Positions 17,625 through 29,140 are shown, counted from the stretch's first letter. The stretch is 31,305 bases of DNA from Brachionus plicatilis (GCA_010279815.1 QEOQ01000274.1:705219-736523); one strand, 5' to 3'. Notes: generated by a model from the letters alone, not told the origin. Numbers and translations are program-made.

Positions 17625-18557
17625 ATGAATTCCTCAGCCAGTTTGAATACAACAATAGATTTCATTTATACATTCGTCATACCAAGTATTTGCTTTTGTG
17701 GCATTTTGGCAAACGCACTCAATTTATTCATTCTAAATGATCCAAGTCTAAAAAATGTCATATACAAATATTTGGTAATCAATGTCATATCAAATTTGTT
17801 CTATTATACAATTTGTTTTTTTATATTTTTGCCAAGATGTGGTTCATTTTGCACCATCAGTCACAGCTATCCGCCCCAGTTCTATCTCTATCTATTCTAC
17901 AACTATCTCAAGAACATAGCCTCTTATGCCAGCATACTCATTGAACTGTTGGTGTCATTGCAGCGACTGGCATTTGTCTCGAACATTCAAAATTTCAACA
18001 TCAACAAGTCTTGTTTTATTTCGATGGTATTAATAGCAATTTCAAGTATTCTTAATCTACCACTTTTGCTGTCAAAAAAGTTAAAATTTACTTCACACTA
18101 CTTGGTTGTTTTGAACGAGTTTGGCCAAAGTGAGCTTGGAAAATCGCTGGTAATAGTTATCTCAGTTACAAGAGGCTTTGTACTAATAAGTGCCATACTG
18201 GTGGCCAATGTAGTGACTGTAATAAAGCTGAAGCAGCGCATGGATATCAAGAGATCAATGAGGTTTGCTGGTCAGTCACGTTTGGAGAAGAATGAGAACA
18301 AGGCGAGCCGGAATTTGACCCTAATGGTGGTGGTGATGGGATTCTTAAATTTTTGTGCCTACTTGCCAAACTCGGCCGCTTACATAATGCAAGAAATGTT
18401 TGAACCAAACAATAAGTTTTACAGAATTTATTTAGTTAGTTCAAATTTGATTTTTTTGCTTGTCAAAACATCCGATGTTTTTGTATTTTATTTTTTTAAT
18501 AAATCTTTGAAAAAAGTTTTCAAAAAAATGCTAAGCAAATATTTTTGTTCGTGTTAA
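17625..18557 (+). CDS. rhodopsin-like (class A) G protein-coupled receptor, intronless
   Basis: This is a 310-residue protein with seven hydrophobic segments at about 12-36, 47-70, 88-118, 130-150, 172-200, 230-258 and 266-292. The short N-terminus carries sequons at N2 and N8. TM1 has the conserved Asn in GILANALNLFIL. The TM3 end has SLQR (111-114) in place of E/DRY. The third intracellular loop is basic (KLKQRMDIKRSMR). TM6 has FLNFCAYLPNSAAY. TM7 ends in SDVFVFYFFNKSLKK, replacing NPxxY, then a short Lys-rich helix 8 and a CSC end. A small single-exon receptor with divergent DRY and NPxxY fits the lineage-expanded peptide or chemosensory receptors of small invertebrates. The ligand cannot be stated. 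ATG choice follows the TATA spacing and an A at -3. The G-protein coupling motif is non-canonical, so the signalling mode is uncertain. Confidence 0.88.
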   Translation: MNSSASLNTTIDFIYTFVIPSICFCGILANALNLFILNDPSLKNVIYKYLVINVISNLFYYTICFFIFLPRCGSFCTISHSYPPQFYLYLFYNYLKNIASYASILIELLVSLQRLAFVSNIQNFNINKSCFISMVLIAISSILNLPLLLSKKLKFTSHYLVVLNEFGQSELGKSLVIVISVTRGFVLISAILVANVVTVIKLKQRMDIKRSMRFAGQSRLEKNENKASRNLTLMVVVMGFLNFCAYLPNSAAYIMQEMFEPNNKFYRIYLVSSNLIFLLVKTSDVFVFYFFNKSLKKVFKKMLSKYFCSC

Positions 18558-18568
18558 TTTTTGATGCA

Positions 18569-18589
18569 AATAAAACTGATGAAAATAAA
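18569..18589 (+). terminator. polyadenylation signals of the GPCR gene
   Basis: AATAAA occurs at 18569-18574 and 18584-18589, 12 and 27 bases after the stop. The 3'UTR would be very short. Confidence 0.6.
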
Positions 18590-20690
18590 ATTTAGATCTT
18601 ATCAAAATAAAATGTTTAGAAGTGGGTGATGTTAAATAAGTTCATGTTTATACAAAAATGATTAATTTTTAGAATTAAGTGGGCGATTCATTTTAACAAG
18701 ATTAGATCGTAAATCATGACTCTAATTTTTTAGTTAGTAAAAAAACTAAGTGTCTCATCTTTTTTATGGAATACTTTCAAAATAAATTTTAAGTTTTAAT
18801 AAGACAGTATTACGCAATTGGAATTTGTTAATAATTTTAGAAAATTCCCTTTAAATTTCAAACAAAAATAAAAAAATCAAAAACTGTCATTACTAATGAA
18901 AATATTTTTTTGTTTTTTTTTTTTTGATTGACAATGCTTCGCTACCAAGTAAAATAAAAAAAAATTATAATTTTTAATTTTAAAAAAATATAAAAAAAAA
19001 TGATGCTTCAAAAAATTTAATTCGGAGAATTTTTATATACAAGTAACTGAACTTAAAAATATTATTGAGACTTGAGTTCCCATATCATTTCAAACGATAC
19101 CTTAATAGTTTGAAATTGAGCCATTTTGTATTCTATTTGTTTTTAGTATGTTTAATAATTTTTAAGGAATATATTGCTTCATTTTACGATAAATATTTTT
19201 CTGCTTTTTTTCCTGCAATGATCTTATTATTCAAAATATCTTCAGTGTGCTTTCTAACACTTTCTAACATTTTTTTTTGGAAAAAAAATTTAACTTTCGG
19301 AATTCCACAATTTCGGGTCTTCTCAAAATAATTTATTTTTTTATTTAACAAAATTTTTCAATATTTTCTATCAGCATTGTTTTTTAAAAATTCAAATTTA
19401 ATACTTTAAAATTATTAAATCTTTCTATTTAATACTAAATTAAAAAAAAAATAAAAGTACTTGATTTTTTTACTTTAATTTCCTCTGAAAAATGAAACAT
19501 TTCACAGATTTTATTTATTAATTAATAGAAAAATAGTCAGGAATTGAACTCAGTCAAAAAATTGAAATTCACAACCTCAGGATTGTATTAACCATAGCAT
19601 TATAAAAATACGGAAATAAACGTTAAGTGCAAAAATTTCTTGAAAAAATCCTTTTTCTTGAAAAATTTTAATTTTTCAAATTTTTTACCAAATGAAAAAA
19701 TATTTTGTTAAATTTGATAAATTTTCGTACAAAATAGTTATGTTTTAGTAACAAATGAAAAAATTGGTTAAATTCAGTTAATTTTTTTTGTACAACATAC
19801 ACAGAAAATAACAAAAAAAAATCGAAAGATTAAATTCAAAATTTTATTTTAATTTTTTTTTATTGAATTTTGAAAATCAAATACAGGTTTATCAGATGCA
19901 TTTTTGTTTTTTTTGTTCGTTCCTTTTTAGTCAATTAGTAACTTCGACTTTTAAATAGTTTTCCATGACTCTTTAAAAGCCTGAGCTTTAGAAACAAATT
20001 TAAATAAGCCATCCACATATAAAAAAAATTTTTGATATAATTTTTTTATATACATTTAATTTTTTTTTGCTTCTAATTTCAAGCATAGATATTCTTTGAC
20101 GTAGTGATCGAGTGACTTATTTGGGTTTTTATGTTTTAAATAATGAACTTAATATGTTTTTTATTTTGGTGATTGTTTGCTTCATTTTGGCAAACGAGAA
20201 TATGATCTAAACTTTAAGATAATTAAACTATTCAAAGATTAGAAATTGTATTTCCTTTTTAAATTAAAACAATATTACTTGTTTTTTAATTTTTACCAAA
20301 TTTTACAAAAAATAAATACAATATTTTTTCATATAAAAATAAAAAAATTTAAAAAATTTAAATTTTTCATTATCAAATTAACACTGTATATTTTTTAGCA
20401 AAAAATAAAATAGAATTAAGATTTTAAAAGAATTCATATTTACATTTTTGCAAAACCAAGATTTAATGTTGCTGAGGAATTAATTTAAATGAGCTCTAAA
20501 AGTTGTAAAATAATCACCGTATTTGATTTTTTCGTTAAAAAATAAATTTGGGCAAATTTTCAATGCAAACGCTATTGAAAGCTGTAACAAAAAAATTTCA
20601 AATATTTTATTGATTAAATTAATTAAATTTTTAATTGAAATAAAAAATTTCTATTTAATGTGACATTAAAAAAATACATGCAAAAATTTT
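18590..20690. other. AT-rich desert, first part; no gene supported
   Basis: Homopolymer-rich sequence. An 88-codon plus frame at 19065-19331 starts at TTG and is mostly I/F/L from AT-rich codons, so it is not called. GTTTGC...GCAAAC at about 20174-20195 is a small hairpin. Confidence 0.5.
19545..19612 (-). other. decayed tRNA-like sequence (tRNA pseudogene or SINE head)
   Basis: On minus it reads a D-arm-like ATGCTATGGTTAATAC. An anticodon-arm-like TGAGG-TTGTGAA-TTTCA follows, with GTG (His) in the anticodon place. A B-box-like GAGTTCAATTCC comes last. The T stem does not pair and the acceptor stem is not evident. It is at best a relic, not an active tRNA gene. Confidence 0.3.
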
Positions 20691-20694
20691 TTTT

Positions 20695-20800
20695 TGTTAG
20701 CGTAATATTCAATTCTTTTCCTAAATCGAATCCAATTTCAATTACTTGAAGTAAAGTTTGGTTCAAATTAAGATCCGCAGCATTATTGGCGCTGTATTGA
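20695..20800 (-). other. coding-like islet (candidate exon)
   Basis: Less AT-rich than its flanks. Minus reads NNAADLNLNQTLLQVIEIGF, then DLGKELNITL, after an acceptor-like AATACAG. No stop occurs over about 65 codons, but no clear donor is visible. The family is not recognised. Confidence 0.3.
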
Positions 20801-21670
20801 ATAAGAATAAAAATTTTCTTCTATGCGAATATTTTTTTGTCAGACATAAATTTTTCAATCAACAAAAAAGGCAAAAATTAAATTTTATTAATTATTTTAA
20901 TTAATTAAAAAATAATAATCATAGAGCAAAATGTCTTAAGGGTTCAGTGGTAATTTGTTCACAAGTACATTGTTGAAATTTATTAATTATTTATCGATAA
21001 AATTTTCTATTCAGTTTAGGCTAAAATAACAAAATAGATTTGGAACCCTTGATTGAAATTCCGCTTCTAAATCGCTTCATGAACAAATAGACTTAATTTA
21101 TAATAAATAGCATAAACTTTGAAAAATGCTCAACTAATCATTTAACAATTAGGCATTTTATCTTAAAATAAAATAGACTTTAAATTTAGATTCAATGGCT
21201 CTATAATTACTTGAGAATTTTTTCTTCTAGTTCTCGTAAATTCTCAGTATATGATTAAAAATCAATTTTTAAAAATTTCTTATCTGAAAATGGCTTTTAT
21301 GAACCTGTCACCAAAATAGCTAACTGATTATTTATCACGCTAATAAAGCAAATTTTTTCGCTCACGGATATTATTATTAGTTATTTATTAGCTTTGTTTT
21401 TAGAAATCATGTAAGCCGATTGTGAAGTCGTGTTTTTTAAATTATTTTCAGATTGTAAATTAAGGTCTGGTCAAAGTATTTTATTTTAAAAATTCTTTAA
21501 TTTCAGTTTATGATTGATGTAGTCATGATCTTTTCATTTTTAGTCATGCTATCGACAAAAGTCGACATATTTCATCAAAATTTTTATTTTTAGGGAACTA
21601 TGAAAATTAAATTTTTTTATAAAAATTTTATCTAAAATTGACACAAGAAGAATTTTTTTGTCAACCATCT
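20801..21670. other. AT-rich, no gene supported
   Basis: A small islet near 21030-21110 is open on both strands (plus IDLEPLIEIPLLNRFMNK) without clear splice sites. Confidence 0.35.
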
Positions 21671-21796
21671 TTAAACTTTTTTAATTTTAGATATTATTTT
21701 TTCAGAGCTGTCTAAAATTAAACCAAAAGCCACGTTTTTCTGCTCTTCATTATCTTCCAACTCAAGTACCAAAACAAATAATTGACTGGTCTAGAG
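21671..21796. other. candidate exon with splice-like borders on both strands
   Basis: On plus, acceptor TTTTTTCAG (to 21705) and donor AGAG|GTAAGA (from 21797) frame 91 open bases. They read LNQKPRFSALHYLPTQVPKQ and IIDWS. On minus, acceptor TTACCTCTAG leads into a 40-codon frame at 21671-21790 (VLVLELEDNEEQKNVAFGLI) ending in TAA. One strand is probably an exon; the plus borders are the stronger pair. The gene it belongs to was not identified. Confidence 0.35.
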
Positions 21797-21799
21797 GTA

Positions 21800-22980
21800 A
21801 GAAAGTAAAGGGTACATAGGAATAAATGATTAATCTGACAATGACATTAAACAAAAATCTTTCTGAAAATTTTGTCAATGATTAAGATTTGTGGTGACAA
21901 AAAAATTATTGGATTAAAAGGAAATTTATTTCAAACAAAATTTTTATACATTTTTTTAAATCTTTTGTAATTAAATTTTTTTTAATAAAGTAAATTGAGT
22001 CTCATGATATTCAAACTTGCTTAATAAAAATAGCAATTTGATCAGTTAAAGTCCAATATCAGATAAATTCAGGAAAAACAATTTTTTAAAAATTAGCTAA
22101 AAATTATGTGTTCTAAAGTCTGTGAAACGAGGTATTTAAAGAATGGAGTGTATTCAAAATTTTTTTTTTAAAAAAAAATCATGAAAAATTTTAATTAATG
22201 GAAAAAAAATTGAATATATCTACCATTTATGGAGTTTATGCTATTAAAATCTAATTAATTATTTTTAATTTCTAAAATGCTTTTTAGAATATGTAAAAAA
22301 TGAATAGTTTAAATAAAATAAAAAAAGTAAACTTGAAAAATTTAATTTTTTATATAGTTAAAATGTTTATCCCCCATTTCGTATTACTATTTTTTGATTT
22401 TTTATTAGAAATTTTTTTTAAACCAAATTATATAAAGTTCTTAATCAAATTCGGCTCAGTCTTTTTTGATCACCAAAAAATACACTTAGGAATAAAAAAT
22501 CTTTTGTTGCATAAAATATCTCTAAATAATTCAAAATTCTCAAATCATAAAAAAAATCTTTTCTAACCATAAATCAATTTTTCGCCCGAGTTCTTCCACC
22601 CCGCTTTTTCTTTTGATAATTGTTTTATAAATTATTTATTAAATTATTGTAAATTTTATTAATTTTTTAGGACCAAAAAAATAAAAATTAAAAGTCGTTT
22701 TGGTAACATTGAATTTTAAATCAAAGAGGAAAAAAAAAATTTTAATTAAAAATCTAGCATATATTTATGTTATCTTTTTTAAACTGAAGCAGCTAATGCT
22801 CAAAATTCTCAATGAAAAAATTTCCAATTCTTATTTTTCACTTATAATCAATTTCTTTTACATATTTTGCCATTTTAGGAGAAAAAGTAGTTGTTAATTT
22901 CTTCCGGCATTTAAAGATTTATTGACAATTCCCAAAAAGAGATCGTTTTTTGTTTTAAATTAAAAGAATTCAATTTAATT
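21800..22980. other. AT-rich, no gene supported; small islet near 22585-22615
   Basis: The plus frames at 22300-22566 and 22700-22897 start at ATG or GTG but consist of K/N/I/F/L codons typical of AT-rich noise. The islet at 22585-22615 reads KRKSGVEELGRKIDLWL on minus. Confidence 0.4.
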
Positions 22981-22982
22981 AA

Positions 22983-23135
22983 GTGAATCAAGGAGCTTCC
23001 AAGAGGTTCACATGCACTAGCGAAATTGTCATCAAATTTTGTTCTCTAGATAAATTTTTAATTGAAGCACACATCCCAAGGAATTATGATTCAAATCAAT
23101 ATTGTTCAAAAGACTTGTTTTACATTAATTAAAAA
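22983..23135 (+). other. coding-like islet with cysteines (candidate exon)
   Basis: Fifty codons are open between stops, with balanced composition: GASKRFTCTSEIVIKFCSLD, then FLIEAHIPRNYDSNQYCSKD. The Cys spacing would suit an extracellular domain. Splice borders are weak. Minus has its own open frame with an acceptor-like TTTATCTAG, so the strand is uncertain. Confidence 0.3.
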
Positions 23136-24076
23136 CTTATTAAATAAACTTTAAGTCATTGGTTTCACTAAAATTAATTTTAGATTTTAATTAAAAAACG
23201 CGAATGGAAAAAAAATGCATCCGATTGTTAGGGAAGTAGCTAAAAAAGAACGCTATTTTAAAAATTTTGTTAATTCTTTTTTTTTTTTTTAAATAAATAT
23301 TGTTTAACTATTAATCAATTTTTAGCTTTTTTTTTAGCTAACAAATAACTCATTTAGTTTGTTATGTACAAAAATTATGTAATGCTTACCTTCTTTTATT
23401 GAAAGCGATATTTGAGTAAAAGATAGATGTTTTGTTTTTATTTTTTTTTATCTATTTATTAAATATTTTTCTATTCTAAATAATTTACAGAAAATTGAAA
23501 AGATTAGAAAATTTTTATTAAAATCTAATTATTTTATTTGATGAAAAATGTTTCTAATTAATTAATAAAGAAGATCAAATTTAGTTCAATTACGGAAGAA
23601 AATCACAACAGAGACCATATATCTTAAAAATATTAGATTTAGATTTGCATCAGGAATAATATTTGGAATTTACTATCTTTTTTCCTAATTTTTTTAATAT
23701 TCTATAAAACTTTTCATAAATTAAAAAAAAAAAATTTTAGATAAAATTTAAATTTTTTTTTAATATTTTTACAATAGTATTTATCATGTCCCTACTTTCG
23801 TGTTAGATTGATAGATCTCTCTTGATATTATATTTTTCAGATCTAAATAAGAATTATTAAAAGCTTTGGTAATTTTCGGTCATATAAAATTTATTTTAAG
23901 AATGAAAAAAAATTAAGCCTTTACTATCGAAATTGCTTATAAAGGGTTAATTATTTTTTTTTCACTTTTGACTTTACTTTCATAATTCAGTTTTTTGATT
24001 TTTTCAGATTTTGATTTTAAAAGAGGGTTTTTTTGATTTTTTTTAAAGTTAAATTTAAGTTAAAAAGAATTTTTGG
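23136..24076. other. AT-rich, no gene supported
   Basis: Short coding-like patches occur at about 23190-23260 (plus MHPIVREVAKKERYFKNF; minus has a good acceptor CGTTCTTTTTTAG) and at 23575-23690 (plus QLRKKITTETIYLKNIRFRF). Neither is bounded well enough to call. Confidence 0.35.
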
Positions 24077-24402
24077 TAGATAATTGGGTTTGTGAAGTTC
24101 GTTTCAATTCGATCATTTCATTCTTTGCCAAAATTTTTGAATGGAATTAAATAAACTGGTTCTGCAAAATGTTAAATCTTTATCCAGTTCGTTACACATC
24201 AAAATAGCGTGCAAACTTATGCATTTTGCACTCCATTGAGAATGATTTAAATAAGGTTTTACACAGTTATTGAAGACTTAGTTCTCATGTGTAACAAATT
24301 TGTTACAGGTTGTAACATTTTGCAGAACTAGTTTATTTCATTTCATTCAAAAGTTATTGGCAAAGAACCGAATTGAAACGAACTTCACAACCCCTAGATA
24401 AT
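24077..24402. mobile_element. MITE (310 bp) with about 110-bp inverted arms and 8-bp target duplication
   Basis: The body is 24085-24394. The left arm starts TGGGTTTGTGAAGTTCGTTT. The right arm, reverse-complemented, starts GGGGTTGTGAAGTTCGTTTC. Both then run through TTCTTTGCCA and TTCTGCAAAATGTTA to GTTACACAT. The octamer TAGATAAT flanks it on both sides (24077-24084 and 24395-24402), an exact target-site duplication. There is no coding content. An 8-bp duplication and long arms fit a hAT-type non-autonomous element. Confidence 0.88.
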
Positions 24403-26380
24403 GACTCAACATTGAACTTTAATTTAGATAGAAATATTAATTTTCATTTAAAAAGATTAAAATTAATTTTTAAATAAAATTTATAAAATCTGAATATTTC
24501 TGCATAAATTTTAACACGCAGAATTATCTAAAATATTTGGACTTTTTAACATGGTTTATACTACACATAAAAATATGCCTAAGAATTTAATTTTACAATA
24601 AAAAATCATTTTAATCAATGATAATATTTATGATTAAAATTTGACCAAAAAATTAAATTTTAATTTTTTTTTTAGTTTTTTTTTCAAATTCAATTAGTAA
24701 AATTAAATGAGGAAAAAATAAGTTTTATTATGGAATAAAAAAAATTAAAATCCCAATAATTAAGAATTTTTTTGTTTTTTCAGATTTTGAATTATTTCCG
24801 GAATAATTAAAAAAAAATTTGTTAAATTTAATTAACTTTAGAAAATTTTTTTAATTTTTAGCTTCTAAAATTCCAGATTATTTTTTTATTATCTAATGAT
24901 TTATTATGTAAGTAAAAAGCATGAGAAATCTGATATCAAATTAATATGATCAATGATTTTTAAAATAAATTGAGATATGATAAGAAAAAAATCTAGATTA
25001 ATTTCAAATACTTTTTTCCCAAAAGTAATCATCATTTTTATCGGAATTTGAATTTAAAAATAAATATTAAAATATACTAACCAATTTATTTCACTTATTG
25101 TCTATTCTGAATTAATAATTAATTTATTTTTTTAAATTATCTTAAACTAATCGTAAGTTAAATAATAATAATAATATAAAAATTATGATAAGCTACAGCA
25201 GTTGTCTTTCCTTGAAAAAAAATATTACAATTAGTCTGAGTTAAATTTAGAATTCAGGAAGGTAAAAATTAACAAAGAAAAATTAAATTAAATTAGAATA
25301 TTAGATTAAAATATAAAATTTAAAAATTAAGACAAATTGTCTTTTTAAAGTTCGAATTGAAATGAAATTTAAACTTCATTTAGTATTCTTTAACTGATTC
25401 TAGTTTAAAAGATAAGAGAAATTAAATCTAATTTCACGCATAAAAATGATGAATAATTTAAAATTTTAGAATATTTTTTTTTAATTGAGAATTAGAATTC
25501 ATTTTAAATTGTAATAAGTTGTTTTTACTAGGGGTGCATGAATTATGTTTGTCAATTTATTGGGTAAATAAAAACTAATAAGCAGTTAAAGTGTCTCAAG
25601 TATTTGATTATACAAAAAAATAATTACCATTTAATAAAAAAAAGTTTATTTAATCTAAAATCTAGAAACATTTTAAATAACAGCCGCTTTTGTTTCAGCT
25701 TTATTAACTCACTCTGATTGTGTTTGCTCAGTTTCAAATTCTCAAAGTTACTTGCCGATGATTTATTTTAATAGAACAGAAGGCGCTTTAAAAAAAGCAC
25801 AAAAACTCACTCTTCAAATTTTAATTTAATTATTTTTTTAATTTTAAATCTATTTAGGATGACGTAGTCTTAATATTAGTTAAATAAATTTGATAATAAT
25901 TAAATAAAATTAAGTTGAGTCCAAAATTCAATTTTTTATTTTTATGAATGATAGTAAAAAACTTTAACCAAGTGTGATTGCTCCCTAACAATTTCTTCTT
26001 ATTTTCATGAACTATAAAATATTTTAACATGTCTAACCTCTAGCTATTTCAATATATCGTTTTTAATTTTCATTTAATTACTTTTTTATCCTTTTTTTTA
26101 TTATTTTTATTATTTTCATTTATTTTTTATTTTATATATGTTATTTAACTTAAATTTAATTTTTTAATAACTTTTATTTTGAAGGAGCATTAGCTCGGGA
26201 CAGATAAACAAATAAAAAATATAACTAAGTAGAAATTTTCAATCAAGTATAATTTTTTGGATTTCTTCTTCTTATTTTCAAATTCAAAAAATTTAAATAA
26301 TTTAAGAATTTAAAATGTATTTACTCAATAAAAAATATACTCATTTTTCATTATATGTCTTTTTTTAAATTTTGGGTTTA
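24403..26380. other. AT-rich desert; nothing recognised
   Basis: Long A/T runs. No open frame with protein-like composition and no repeat structure that I could delimit. Confidence 0.5.
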
Positions 26381-26394
26381 TTAGATTTTTTCAC

Positions 26395-26625
26395 ATTTTT
26401 TTCAAGTCGATATTTTACCTTTGTTCTTGCTTCTCCTCACGTTATCCCCATTTCGATGATCCCTCCACTGATCCCCAAGATATTTCTCACAAATTCCGTG
26501 GATAAAAAGGAGATTTTAAACAGCTGTTTTGGATTCATCGCGTCCTCCTCTCTGTCCGGTGAAAATGACTCATCTAAATTTATATTTAACAGATTTAAGG
26601 AATTAAAACATCAGGTTTTTTAGTC
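26395..26625. other. G+C-richer coding-like islet, strand unresolved
   Basis: About 230 bases of near-normal composition. On minus, 26440-26610 is open for 57 codons with balanced content (LDESFSPDREEDAMNPKQLF, then KISFLSTEFVRNILGISGG). It stops at 26437-26439 and the frame continues beyond as GEARTKVKYRLEKN. On plus an 83-codon frame from TTG also crosses it. The minus reading looks more protein-like. A single stop in an otherwise open minus frame suggests a relic. The family is unknown. Confidence 0.35.
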
Positions 26626-26760
26626 CATGAGTTGACTTTAATAAAAATTTAAAAGACTCTGGATCAATTACTCTCTTCTAGCTTCTGTCAAAATAAATTC
26701 TTATAATTATTTTAAAAGGGATGGTTTTTTTTTATTAAAGAAAAGAAGAAATATTTTTTA

Positions 26761-26830
26761 TTGTTTTGTTTAGAATAATTAGAAACAATTTTTAAAAAAA
26801 TGAGAGTAAAAATTAAGAAAAGGAAGAAAT
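26761..26830 (+). repeat. 70-bp dispersed repeat, copy 1
   Basis: It shares TGAGAG, AAAATTAAGAAAAGGAAGA and the order of the upstream TTGTTTT block with 29141-29210, at roughly 80% identity by eye. Confidence 0.65.
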
Positions 26831-26849
26831 TTTTTTTTTTTATCTTTAG

Positions 26850-26925
26850 TTTTTGAGGTTGATCATTTTCAACTGATTTTGGTTGATCCAGGAGATCTTG
26901 ATCAGATTTTACATTAAATTATTAG
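26850..26925 (-). other. coding-like islet on minus
   Basis: Minus reads SDQDLLDQPKSVENDQPQKL followed by Lys codons. It lies just upstream, in minus terms, of the 70-bp repeat. No splice signals are clear. Confidence 0.25.
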
Positions 26926-27705
26926 AATAGAATCAAAATCCTGAGATAAATATTTCCATTCTGTAAACAGTTTTTAATGAAGGCCTTAAAATGAAGAATA
27001 TTTTAGATGACTTGAAATTTTACTTAGCACTTTAATTTAAAATAAATGTAATTAATATACATTTTATATTTGTTAATATTTTTTTTTCAATATTTCAAAA
27101 AATTTTTATTTTCAATTTTCATGAGTTTATTTTTAATTTTTTTGAGATTTTTTACATTTCACCGAAAAACTTTTAGCGAGCAAAATTAGCTATTATTTTG
27201 AGTCACCCTGTTTTTATTTTAATGGCCAGGTTTTATTTTAAATTTGGTCAATGCTGCTATATCTTAGCTATTTAAATTAATTAACCATTCTATCATTATT
27301 TATCGGCTGTAAAAAAGCCTTTAATATATGACAATATATTCTATTAAAGGCTTTTATAACAAACACAGAGAAAACCCTTTCAAATAATTTATTAATTTTT
27401 TATGTTAGAAGTTATCCATATGAAAATATAGAAAAAAAGGATATTTAATTAAACCTAAGGGTTCAAGTCAAGTGGTCTTTTTTAAGGTTTAAGTAATACA
27501 TGATAAAAATAACTATGGTTATTCTATTTAGAAAGTTAATACTTTATATGTTTAAAATTTAGAATTTTGTTTTTTTTTCAATTTTTCTAATGTAAATTTT
27601 TGGGGATGATGTGCCTTGTTTCGACAAACATATTCTCAAAACTAAAAATTAGACAAGCTTACCTCAACAGATCTTATTTAATAAAATATTATTTCTACTA
27701 AAACA
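26926..27705. other. AT-rich, no gene supported
   Basis: No supportable gene. A perfect donor-like GAG|GTAAGC lies on minus at about 27658-27663, without an identifiable exon. Confidence 0.4.
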
Positions 27706-28205
27706 CTGATCCCCACTTATTTCACAAAGAAAAAATATTTTTATAAGTTTTAACATGTAGTTTGGAATTTTCTGTACTTTTTGAAGATTAAAATAATTCT
27801 TTTTGTAAGATTTTTATTTATCTTGAAAATTGAATTTTTTTTTTTTGAAAAACCTGACTCCCTACTGACCCAAATTTTATGCGACAGCCCCACAATCTTC
27901 TCGAAAAGAATTTCAAAAGCTTTTTAAAAATGCGTCTAGTTTTTTTCCAGGAAGTATAGTTTTTGAGATATTTACAAAATTTAAAAAATAATTTAAAGAA
28001 TTTAATTTCTGATTGTAGTTGCGGGCCAGTCGTATAAAATTAAGGTCAGTAGTGGGGTCAGGTTTTCCAATATATAAATAATTTCAAATTTCAAGAAAAA
28101 TAAAAATTTTGGAAAAAATTTAATTTCGTTTTCAAAAAGTACAGAAAATTCAAAATTAAATAAAATGATAAAACTTATTTTCTTTGTAAAATAAGTAGGG
28201 ATCAG
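27706..28205. mobile_element. 500-bp inverted-repeat element with about 180-bp arms
   Basis: The left arm 27706-27885 begins CTGATCCCCACTTATTTCAC. The right arm 28029-28205, reverse-complemented, begins CTGATCCCTACTTATTTTAC. The arms continue in register through ACAAAGAAAA, TTTTCTGTACTTTTTGAA and CCTGAC...CTACTGACC to ATTTTATGCGAC/ATTTTATACGAC. The centre is 143 bases. No target duplication or coding frame was seen. A transcript would fold into a long hairpin. Confidence 0.85.
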
Positions 28206-28979
28206 AAAATTTTTTAAATTTGGGGCTCATATTTTTAATATATTTTAAATTTTTTGTCTATTTTTGAACTAAAAATCAAAATGTTTTTTTAATTTAGACT
28301 AAAAAAAATAGAGTAAGCTGAAAGAAGGCCTTTCGACATTCCAACAGCTGGCCTAGTGTCATTTAATAATTTAAAAAAAAAAAAAAAAAATGAATAAATT
28401 TAATTAAAATTATGAGTAAATTTTACACTAGAATATTAAGTTTTAGTAATTTACGGTGATTTCTTTTTGTTAAAATGCGATGTTTATTAAATGAAAAAAA
28501 ATAAAATCAAAAAAATGTTAATATTCCCAAATCATATCGATATTTATTAATCCATTGTTAATAGACTTTCGGAATAATTGTAACAACTAATGCTTCAAAA
28601 TAGTTTATTGTTCGACTAATTGCCAGAACGTATCTTATTAAAATATAAAAATGCTATAACATTTTTCTAGAACCCATTATTCAAAAAAAATCAATTAATC
28701 ACAATAATTTCAAAGCAACTTATTTTTATTTTGTACAATTTAAGTTTAAAAGGCTTAAAAAATTCACAATTTTTGAATTGTGTTTCCATTCTAAAATTCG
28801 ATTTATTATGAGATTTTTTAATAATAAAAATTTAGCTTGAAAAATTAAATTTTTTATTAATTTTGAGTTCAGAAAGTAAAAAAAATAAAAAATTAAGCAA
28901 ATTGGTTTGACAGATTATTATAAATTATTACAATAAAATAAACTAATGCTTTAATTTTATCTGTTAAGCTTCAGCAACT
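28206..28979. other. AT-rich, no gene supported
   Basis: A small islet at 28322-28365 (AGAAGGCCTTTCGACATTCC) is unassigned. The remainder is A/T runs. Confidence 0.4.
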
Positions 28980-29140
28980 GAGAATATTTTTCAATCGACT
29001 CTTTTTAATTCAAGATATTAAAAAAAGAAAAAGAAAAGATAAATCAACGCAACCACTTCTCTCTTTTTATGCTTTATAAAAAAAATCAAAATATCTTATT
29101 TTTCTCAATGGAATATTGTTAAATAATTAAGATAAATTTA

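Noticed and set aside
19065..19331. 88-codon hydrophobic plus frame
   Set aside because: Starts at TTG, has low-complexity hydrophobic composition, and no promoter or domain.
22300..22897. Two Lys/Asn/Phe-rich plus frames
   Set aside because: Composition is what random AT-rich sequence gives. No motifs or signals.
27455..27480. B-box-like GGTTCAAGTC suggesting a tRNA
   Set aside because: No A box or cloverleaf stems at the right distance.
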